Below are positions 56,141 to 64,000 of a DNA stretch of 64,000 nucleotides, one piece after another. The stretch spans positions 5,990,279 through 6,054,278 of the forward strand of contig OZ020622.1 in assembly GCA_963971575.1 (NCBI GenBank), given 5' to 3'. The DNA comes from Liopterus haemorrhoidalis. Its lineage: Eukaryota > Arthropoda > Insecta > Coleoptera > Dytiscidae. Each line of letters starts with the position of its first letter. Position 1 is the first letter of the stretch. Made by a program: the position numbers and the translations under genes. Below the pieces are notes generated by a model. That model saw only the letters and a program-made list of their open reading frames with translations, had not been told where the DNA came from and did no database searches.

Positions 56141-56543
56141 AAAATTTTACCTAAATATACCATAATATTAAATTTCATCTTTTGTGACTTTAATTGCTTT
56201 TCACAATTTTTTTGATTTTACTGTTGATTGAATTCTAGTTTCTGCTGATTTTATCTGTATGTTTATTGCCGGTCGTACCTGTCTCCCGCATAAAATATTC
56301 TCATTAATTTTGAACAATCGTCCCGTATTGCTGCGGTAATTTTGAACGCAGTTTTTGCTGTACCGTAGTCCATTTTGCGACACCTGTCCACGTCTTTCCA
56401 GCCAGGTTGCGTATACACTAACTACTGTCTTTAAGAAAGCTAGACTCTGAACAAGCAGTATATTCTCAAATTATAGTTATCGAAATTTGAGCCATACGTA
56501 TTTATATAAATTTGTGCAAGCCAGATTTTATAACATACTAGCA

Positions 56544-56846
56544 CAGGGGTGGGCAAATCTTTTGTCTGTCGGGCCACATTGCAGATGAAAATTTAATCGC
56601 GGCGCAATTTTTTTTTTTTTCTAATTTTAAATATTGTTTTTGTTACGAAGGATGTTATATAAATTTTAAAAGCAATATTTTTAAACCAAAACGTTTATTT
56701 ATTATGCAATTTAAAGAAGAAAAAATGAAAAGAATGAAAATTTGTAAGAATATTGGATAGACAGTAATATTTTTGCAGGACACGATAACTTATAAAATGC
56801 TTCGCGGGCCACATCCGGCCCGCAGGCGGCCATTTGCTCAGGTCTG
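56544..56846. mobile_element. hAT-type MITE with perfect 8-bp TSD
   Basis: 303 bp, ends CAGGGGTGGGCAAA and TTTGCTCAGGTCTG, TSD TACTAGCA on both sides (56536-56543 and 56847-56854). The subterminal GGGCCACATTGC / GCGGGCCACATCCGGCC is typical of widespread hAT MITEs. Confidence 0.9.
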
Positions 56847-57059
56847 TACTAGCAGATACCCTATCCTTCGTACGGGATAAGTTTAATTAAGTTAATTATA
56901 AAATAAATAATCATGTCTTTTAATAATTTTTAGAGTATCTAAATAACTTTGTACGTAACGTATGTGGTCTTCTTATTCAGCGCACAAATTAAATAATCTA
57001 TGCCAGTGTTTATCAACCGTCTGTCCTCCGCTAAATCTAATCGTTCCGAGAAAATTTTA

Positions 57060-57345
57060 AAAATATATATGAGGGTTGCCTTTTATAATTCGGGATTGCG
57101 CTAAACTATTGCTGCCATCTGGAAATTGACACTTCTATCGTAAAGTTTGACAATTTTGACGGTATACGTACTCAGAACGTTTTGACGTACGAGCGCTATT
57201 TGTGTTGTTTACAGTAACTTGAAAAAATCATCTTGGCTTTAAATGGAATTAAATCGTGAACATTTTCGAGCGATTATTTTTTACAACTTTCGACGTGGAT
57301 TAACCCAACAACAGTGCATCGATGAACTTAATTCGACTTTTGATG
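57060..57345 (+). pseudogene. mariner 5' end fragment
   Basis: An inverted-repeat-like TGAGGGTTGCCTTTTATAA at 57069 is followed at about 57243 by MELNREHFRAIIFYNFRRGL, TQQQCIDELNSTF and stop. It is the 5' TIR and N terminus of the same mariner group as 60340; the rest is lost. Confidence 0.75.
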
Positions 57346-57349
57346 TATA

Positions 57350-58170
57350 GATTGTTACTAATTTTATTTCAGATTGTTAGTTTTGTATTAAACTTGTGAG
57401 AACTATACTACTGTGCCTCCCCTTAACGATAAAATCATCATGGGCATAATTTTTTCAAACTGTTTATCGCAATTTTTGTTGTTTTTAACGATTAAAATCA
57501 TTAATTACACGTCTACAGTGTAATTAAATTAATTTTTATTTTATTTTCTAAATTAAATATGTGATCTATGTGTTTATAGCGTGTTCTTTAAGTTGAGTTG
57601 TTAAATCTTTTACTTCCGGAAGGTGTATTTGAGTTAAGTAAATAAACACGCAATCTTTTGAGATAAGAGTAGATTAGTTTACCGTAGAATCATGAGATGA
57701 CCGACAGTGACACATCACTTACGGATATCTTAATATTTACCCCTTAAAAAAAGGGTTAACTGTTATAAACCGTTAAAGTTTAAACAATCACAAAAAAGAT
57801 TTTAAATGTAATTTGATAGTTGATAAACAAAATCCATTTTGGATATTTGACCTGATTTTATACATCAAATACAATCCCATTGTGGGTAGACACGATTCTG
57901 TGTTTATAGAAGTAATGTAAATAAGCAGCCGGACAGAATCGTTTCATTGTCTCGGGAGATGTAGAGTGAGGTCTTTGGTAAGCAGGTGTGATTCGGCACG
58001 CGACCAGAAGTATCTCCTCTTCCGTCTCTTAAGATACAGTATGCTGGTAGGAACTTATATTAACAATTTATAAAATATTCGATAAATTTAGTTTAAAAGG
58101 AATTATTGGCAAGAAAAGGTTTAGGATGCACAATTTTTTCGCCTTGCTGATTACTTTTGGGGGCCGTTTA
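57350..58170. other. Intergenic, nothing recognised
   Basis: AT-rich; no support for a gene or a bounded repeat. Confidence 0.35.
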
Positions 58171-58173
58171 AAG

Positions 58174-58745
58174 CAGTGTTTCTCAACAGGTGGTCCGCGG
58201 ACCACCAGTGCTCCCCAGAAAAATTTTAGTGGTCCGCCAAACTGTTAATATGTTTTTTTGCAGTTTTTTTTTAATTTTATGCATATTTTTTATGTAAATA
58301 ATTTATATTTTGTTTATTTTCTGTAAACTTTCTGTGATTTTTTACAAATAAAATAAATGTATTTAGTAGCACATTAAGGCCCGGTCTTTCCACCTTCAGT
58401 TAAAGTCCCAGGTAACTATCTGACAGATAAGGTTATTTGTAACTTCATCTGCTGAATAAATGTCAATACCAGTCAGTGAATCCAATACGTCAGTCTCATT
58501 ATCCGTTAGATAACTATCCGATAGATACATTTGTATAGAAAGAAGGGACGACATTTACTCAGCAGATGAAGTTATAAATAACCTTATCTGTCAGATAGTT
58601 ACCTGGGACTTTATCTGAAGGTGGAAAAACCGGGCTTAAATATATTTGTTTTCTTGCAAAAAATGAACCAACAATTATCATTCGTGGTCCACGTTACAAA
58701 ATTATATATACTAGTCCGCGGTGCGTTTTGGGTTGAGAAACACTG
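58174..58745. mobile_element. hAT-type MITE split by a Harbinger-type MITE
   Basis: Ends CAGTGTTTCTCAAC and GTTGAGAAACACTG with GGTCCGCGGACC-type subterminal repeats. The flanking 8-mers are similar but eroded (GTTTAAAG / GTAAAAAC). The Harbinger-type MITE at 58378-58636 is nested within. Confidence 0.8.
58378..58636. mobile_element. Palindromic Harbinger-type MITE, copy 3
   Basis: 259 bp, same family as 15221 and 16216, TSD TAA (58375-58377 and 58637-58639). Very close to copy 1 across the whole length, including the central non-palindromic part. Confidence 0.88.
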
Positions 58746-58999
58746 GTAAAAACATGTATTTAATCTTCTATATATAAACGAGGTGTGTAAATTAAGTAAC
58801 CGGAATGATTTAAAAAAAAAAATTCTAATTGAATTTTACAATAAACCATATTAGTAACTACGTCACAAAAAGGGATTCAGTGCTGCCGCCTCGCGGTTGT
58901 ATTCCTTTTATTTGAATTTAGCATGTTGTTCTTTTGTTAAATTGTATTTTGGAAATATAAATTAAGTTTTCAAAGTAAGTGAATGATTCATATCAAAAC

Positions 59000-60070
59000 A
59001 AGTCAATATTTATTTACTAAAATTCTTATTTTATACATTATAATTTAATATATCATTATTTTTGCAGAACAATATTATTTTGCAGGTTAATTTTGAAAAT
59101 TTTACGTTAATAGTCGTTATTATGGCAAGTAACATAGCAATAAGTGTGTATGCCATATCTAAATGGTTTGAAGAAACAATATATGTTTATTTTATCCATT
59201 ATTGTTTTTCATTTTCATCTGTCAAAAAACGAAAAAATTTGCAATTAAGAACGTAGCTGTAATGGTTACAATTTGGAGCAAAACAATACACCATTATGCA
59301 TTCTAAATCAAAATATTAATGATTAGTGTGAATTAAATAAATACTAAAGATATTTCGATTTTCATATTATTTAAAAACGTAACCTATAAATATATCTTCG
59401 AATCCTTATTTATATATTTATAAAAAAATTATTCTATAATATAAAGTATCTGGACTGTATTTATTAGTATATTTTTATCAAAAATACATATTTTTTGCTC
59501 CAAAATTGAAGATATTCATAAAATTAAGGTGTAAAATCCAATGATAACTTTCCTAACTTAGTAATTGAAAAGTAAAAATACTGATGAATAATCAAGATAA
59601 TGCACTTTCTCTTGGCGTAAATTCTTAATTACCAATAATTTATTGTGCAGATGTGTTATTAATCAATTTAAAATGTAACTTAAATTAACTAAGATCGTCT
59701 TAAGCCGGATATAAAATTTACGTTTGAAAAATGCATGAGATTGGGCTTAAAAATTGGTCTCTTTAAATATGGATGGCGAATACGTTGGGTCTTGCATAAT
59801 GGAACGAAAAAAGTGTGAAAACGTGATGCGAATTTAGGAAACAAAAACATGAAAAGAAAATAGAAAAAAAAAACTAAATTTATTTTAATATATTTTAGTG
59901 TTATTTTATTCATAAATCTGATGACAGCTTTCTGTTTCTATTACTTTTTTATATAAATCAAATTAATTAGAACTAAATGATAATAAATTCCAATCGAGTA
60001 ACGAATAGAAAAAACTGCAAATGTTATAATCTGTAATATTTTTTAGGCAGAGGTCAATAACTTTTAAAGT
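59000..60070. other. Intergenic, nothing firm
   Basis: A 64-codon frame at 59062-59256 has no recognisable features. Otherwise AT-rich and featureless. Confidence 0.35.
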
Positions 60071-60079
60071 ATCATTTGA

Positions 60080-60252
60080 GATCTGTGATGGCGCATCTAC
60101 ACTGGAGTGACATTGTCACGCAACCTTATCCCGTGATAGTGTCATTACACAAACATATTATCACGTTGTAGATATATGTTTGTGTAATGACACTATCTCG
60201 GGATAAGGTTGTGTGACAATGTCACTCCAGTGTAGATGCGCCATCACAGATC
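60080..60252. repeat. Near-perfect 173-bp hairpin
   Basis: The arms (about 79 bp each) run from GATCTGTGATGGCGCATCTA to the complementary TAGATGCGCCATCACAGATC with few mismatches around a ~14-bp loop (TATCACGTTGTAGA). It is probably a minimal palindromic MITE. The length would also suit a small-RNA-producing hairpin. No TSD was resolved. Confidence 0.8.
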
Positions 60253-60339
60253 CAAAATGAATTTGATCTAACCAAGCCTTGATTATGTCTACTAAATCAT
60301 CATCATCATCCTTCAGCCGTTCTAATGCACTGATAGATA

Positions 60340-61463
60340 CGAGGGTTACCTTTTATGTTGTTACAGTACGACCACTAGATGGCAGTATTAAAATGTGTCA
60401 TTACCATATTTCCTAAAATTTGACATTTGTTATTGTGAAATCAGTGGCAGCTTATAAATTGACCGAATAGTTGACAGTGAGCGTAAAAAAAACAAGTTTG
60501 TGAAAAATTTATATTACTTGTGAAGGTTTTCGTTGGATGGTTTTTTACGATTTTAGTAAAGGCCTAACTCAACAACAATGCATAGATTCGCTTCGTTCAA
60601 CTTTTGGTAATGAAGCACCATCAGAAAAGACTGTTTACAATTGGTTTGCAGAATTTCGTCGTGGTCGTGCGTCCGTCAGTGATGAATCTCGTGAAGGTCG
60701 ACTAAAATCAGTTATGATTCAAGAAAATATCGATGCTGTGCGCAAAATGATTGAAGAAGATCGGCATGTGACTTACGTTTGATTTTGCATGAATATTTAG
60801 CTGTGAAAAAGATCTGTTCCCGATGGATTCCGCATAATTTGACCGAAGGTCAAAAAAGGCTCGTGTTGATTGGTGTAAGGGAATGCTAAAAAAATTTAAC
60901 CTAGGCACTGCAAAATTCTTATACAACATCGTTACAGGTAGCGAAACTTGGGTTTATTCATATGAATTGGAAACTAAGCAACAATCCACTGTTTGGGTCT
61001 TCCAAGATGAACCGAAACCCACAAAAGTTGTTCGTTCACGAAGCACTTCCAAGAAAATGATAACAGTCAATGCTGAATGGTATACAACATTTGTTTGCCA
61101 GAAGTTATCATTCCCAAACGTCGCATCATTCTTAATCATGACAATGCAATCTCACACACAGCACGTCAAACAATTGATTATTTGAAGGAGAAAAACATCG
61201 AATTAATGTCTCATTGTCCGTATTCACCTGATTTATCCCCTCGGCTTTTTTTTTGTTCCCCAATGTCAAACAAAAAAATGCGTGGACAGCGATTTTCATC
61301 ACCTCAAGAAGCTATTGAAGCCTTCGAAAACCATGTTTTTGAGATACCAACTTCAGAGTGGAAAACATGTTTCGAGAATTGGTTTGAACGCATGCAAAAG
61401 TGTATTAATCTTAAAGGCGAATATTTTGAAAAGCGATCCTTGAAACTTGAAACTATACAGTGA
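60340..61463 (+). pseudogene. mariner element copy A with broken transposase
   Basis: The 5' TIR CGAGGGTTACCTTTTATG follows TA. The ORF starts at about 60537 (FYDFSKGLTQQQCIDSLRST, VYNWFAEFRRGRASVSDESR) and stops at 60782. Later frames give VTGSETWVYSYELETKQQS, LNHDNAISHTARQTI, SHCPYSPDLSPRLFF and TSEWKTCFENWFERMQK. The first catalytic Asp (GDE in the family) is Ser, and the third (SPxD) is Leu; only the HDN Asp remains. With frameshifts as well, it is dead. Confidence 0.85.
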
Positions 61464-61465
61464 GC

Positions 61466-61570
61466 CGTGAGCCGGCTCATTTCAATTTGGTGAACCGTGT
61501 CACTTCGGTCAATGTACTGAGCCGGCTCAGTGAGCCGGTTCGTTCATGAACGACCCATCTCTAGTCTGTA
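61466..61570. mobile_element. Solo hAT-like terminus
   Basis: GTGAGCCGGCTCA repeats and ATGAACGACCCATCTCTAG resemble the end of a hAT element whose terminus is TAGAGATGGGTCGTTCATG. It replaces the 3' end of mariner copy A. The partner end was not found. Confidence 0.45.
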
Positions 61571-61574
61571 CGCG

Positions 61575-62570
61575 CTTTTATTAACAAAATAAAACAATCA
61601 AACACATTTGTTCTGCAACACGGTTTTCTATAAATCTAATTAGCCTACTAAATACTATGTATAAAAAATTAATAAATGTAACAATTCACGTAAACAAATT
61701 CAACATCGTTATCAGGGCCTTTCAATCGATATTAGATATATTCTCTCATTTTCTCATTGCAGAATGGGACAATATTTTAATTTTTTCTCACGATGGTCCT
61801 ATGGGTGGTAAATAAAATTGTGGTAATTCCAGGTTTAGAATTACCACAATTTTACAAATTTCCATCTGGAAGGCACATGAAAATTGTAAAGAAATATTTA
61901 TTAAAAATATATTCTCCAATGTGATAACCAGATGTGTTTACAAATGTGCACTGAGCACGTATTTGAAAATTGTTTGAAAACACGTTTCAGATAACAACAA
62001 ATATTACCAGATCGTTGCTTTTGAAGTTTATGATTCTGTATTATATTGAGGGAATTTTGAAAAATGTGCAGAGCAGAATTCTTAGGAAATTTTAATTATT
62101 TTTCTTCTTAAAGCCTGGTTTATTATTGAGAAGTGACATTACCGATGGCGGCGCTGTGCTCCAAGACAATATGGCTGTCGTCTCTAGTACTCAGCTGTCA
62201 ATATGCTAATAGCGAACAGGTTAATTTAAGCACAGTACATTTTTATTTTATGAAAATGCGAGTAAATATTTGCGAAAGTTTATAATTTTTAAGCGCTGCT
62301 CATGTATCGAGGTTTATAACAGAAGGTGGCCATCAAATTACAGGATTTAATTTTAATTTCAGTAGATTTATTGAAGTGTAATTTGTAGTTGAGCATGTGT
62401 TAAATGCCAGGCACGGAATTTTATGTGGTACATCTGAGTGTCGGTCATCTAAATGGATTCTGTTTGCAAACAAGTGCACTGTGTTCATTGCCTCATGAAA
62501 TAAAATTAGTTTTAGTTGTACAGGAGCAGCTAAAAGTCAATGCAACTTGCAGGTGCAAGCATATTAGTAC
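61575..62570. other. Region between two mariner remnants, unassigned
   Basis: About 1 kb, AT-rich on the left, with a GC-richer patch near 62145-62200 (GATGGCGGCGCTGTGCTCC). No gene was recognised. Confidence 0.35.
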
Positions 62571-62576
62571 AGAACG

Positions 62577-63102
62577 AATAAAAGTTGTTCGTTCATGAAG
62601 CACTTCCAAGAAAATGATCGTTTGTTTCTTCGGTTGTACTGGACATGTCGCAACTGTTCCTTTAGATGATCGGAGAATAGTTAATGCTGAATGATATACA
62701 AGAATTTGTTTGCCAGAAGTTATCGACACGAAAAACAACCAAAAACGTTGCATCATTCTTCATCATGACAATGCAAGCTCTCCCACAGACTTAATGTCTT
62801 ATTGCCCGTATTCACCTGATTTATCGTTATGGGATACATAACGACTTTTTTTGTTCCCCAATGTCAAACAAAAAATGCGTGGACAGCGATTTTCTTCACC
62901 GCAAGAAGATGTTGAAGCCTTCGAAAACCATGTTTTTGAGATACCAACTTCAGAGTGGAAAAAATGTTTCGAGAATTGGTTTGAACGCATGCAAACGTGT
63001 AAAAATCTTAAAGGCGAATATTTTGAAAAGCAATAAAACAGTTTGTTCGAAAAAAAAATGTTTCTTTATTAGTTTTAGTAGAAATTTAAAAAATAGCCCT
63101 CG
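62577..63102 (+). pseudogene. mariner element copy B, 3' part
   Basis: It begins mid-transposase (KVVRS, STSKKMIVCFFGCTGH), continues LHHDNASSPT and YCPYSPDLSL, then MRGQRFSSPQEDVEAFENHV to GEYFEKQ and stop. The 3' TIR AATAGCCCTCG precedes TA at 63103. It keeps a segment (FFGCTGHVATVPLDDRR) that is deleted in copy A, while the HARQTIDYL segment present in A is missing here. Confidence 0.8.
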
Positions 63103-63109
63103 TATATCG

Positions 63110-63180
63110 CTGTCCATTACTATATAAGTGCGAAATTCTGAAATGTGTGGAAATTTACACTTAAAATAAATTTTTAAAGC
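63110..63180 (+). repeat. HINE-like 3' terminus fragment
   Basis: TATAAGTGCGAAATTCTGAA, then ATGTGTGGAAATTTACACTT and AAATAAATTTTTAAA: an eroded version of the family 3' end, directly after the mariner copy. Confidence 0.5.
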
Positions 63181-63554
63181 CACATTTCTAAGTTGTATTT
63201 TCTTATATTTCTATGTAGTAACAATTTGTTTAGAAAAAGCAGAAGATAATTTATATTTACACCATGTGATTTGCAGATGTTTTATGGTTGGCAATATCTG
63301 GATATTTTATGGTGATTCTACGTGAATTTTTAGAGTTCGCCCTTTAACGGGAAATGCCAGAACCCTGGAGAAACATAACAAGACTTTAACATTTATGGGA
63401 GGAGCTAAATATTGATTTTGTTTCCGCAGTAAAACGTCGAATTATTCTCTTCAGGATGCTGGTAGTAATCTTACGAGATTTTGACCGTAGTGTTATGTTG
63501 TCTACCTTTATATCCGCAGGAAGTACATCATTTACTTTTATTGGGGTTTATCAC

Positions 63555-63775
63555 AATGATTTAGTAGACGTGGATCCGTTGTAATACTGTTACCTACAAA
63601 GCACAAGGTCGCGGGTTCAATACCAGGAAATTTCACATTCTATCATCACGGACCATATTTTGGATCATAAGATGGGATGCCTCTTATAGTCCATAGGTAT
63701 AAAGCTTAAAAAGTGTGCGATGGTACGTCTTCGCTTGCAAAATATGTTATTATTATTAAACATTAAAAATATTGC
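63555..63775 (+). repeat. tRNA-derived SINE-like sequence
   Basis: TAGTAGACGTGG (box-A-like) and GCGGGTTCAATACCAGG (box-B-like) are about 45 bp apart, followed by ~120 bp and a TTATTATTATTAAA tail. The arrangement fits a tRNA-derived SINE borrowing a LINE-type tail. Single copy in this window. Confidence 0.45.
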
Positions 63776-63779
63776 AATT

Positions 63780-64000
63780 TTAAAAAAATTGGACCCCCAT
63801 TTATGCCTTTTTTGTACAGATACATGAATTTTGAACACCTACATACCAGGAGATGCTAATTCTAATATTCTGTGTCAAATCCCATCGAAATCGGTCCATA
63901 AATAAGCGAGTAATGGCCGTGCTCTATTTTTGGTCAAATCTGGAGCAAATTTTTTTACCAACTTGCGAATTTGATGTTTTTGACTATACAGTCAAAAGCC
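63780..64000 (+). repeat. Start of a relative of the fold-back element
   Basis: ATAAATAAGCGAGTAATGGC, then CGTGCTCTATTTT and CTGGAGCAAATTTTTTT match blocks in 39430-39530. Runs off the window. Confidence 0.55.

Noticed and set aside
59062..59256. 64-codon frame as a membrane peptide gene
   Set aside because: Composition is ordinary for AT-rich DNA and no splice, polyA or family signal supports it.
63560..63640. Possible functional tRNA gene
   Set aside because: Box-A and box-B-like motifs are present, but no plausible cloverleaf or anticodon arm could be drawn and a SINE-like tail follows.

Overview
This window is animal nuclear DNA, almost certainly from an insect with a TE-rich, AT-rich genome. 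It holds spliced genes with short GT-AG introns beside much longer TE-filled ones. It includes a complete Ir25a olfactory co-receptor and an arthropod-type ZAD protein, together with mariner, THAP, hAT, Harbinger-like, pogo-like and LINE debris. I cannot fix the order or species from sequence alone.

Genes, left to right: (1) C-terminal exons of a PEAK/pragmin-like pseudokinase (+, 1011-4864). (2) A complete five-exon sideroflexin-2 (-, 10342-7241). (3) Divergent from it, a four-exon PWWP2-type chromatin protein (+, 10880-19556) whose last intron is 4.5 kb of nested transposons. (4) A two-exon ZAD zinc-finger protein (-, 24130-23283), divergent from (5) single-exon mago nashi (+, 24475-24924). 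(6) A single-exon SINA/Siah-like RING protein (-, 26542-25535). (7) A complete six-exon eIF2B-beta (-, 28944-27433), divergent from (8) Ir25a (+, 29390-44090), ten exons and 919 codons, with introns swollen by at least nine mobile elements. (9) A tiny candidate first exon (+, 44559) for a gene I cannot follow, and (10) a candidate small spliced gene on the minus strand near 50 kb. All exon joins in genes 1-8 keep frame, and the summed CDS lengths of genes 2, 3, 7 and 8 are exact multiples of three.

The conserved genes form three head-to-head pairs (SFXN2/PWWP2, ZAD/mago, eIF2B-beta/Ir25a) with only 345-540 bp between start codons, so shared promoters are likely. The functions are unrelated: mitochondrial serine carrier, chromatin, exon junction complex, translation initiation, olfaction.

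From about 44.6 kb to the end the window is essentially an intergenic transposon graveyard. Element ends could often be placed exactly from target-site duplications (TSDs): perfect 8-bp TSDs on three hAT elements, TA on two pogo-like elements and a minisatellite-bearing MITE, and TWA on several Harbinger-like MITEs. A recurring 0.5-1.5 kb element resembles helentron-derived HINEs (a (GTCT)n tract and a terminal palindrome). It carries tRNA-like modules that differ between copies. Two coding exons (Ir25a exon 5 and PWWP2 exon 4) have transposon ends abutting their splice acceptors. A roughly 1.1 kb fold-back element lies inside Ir25a intron 4.
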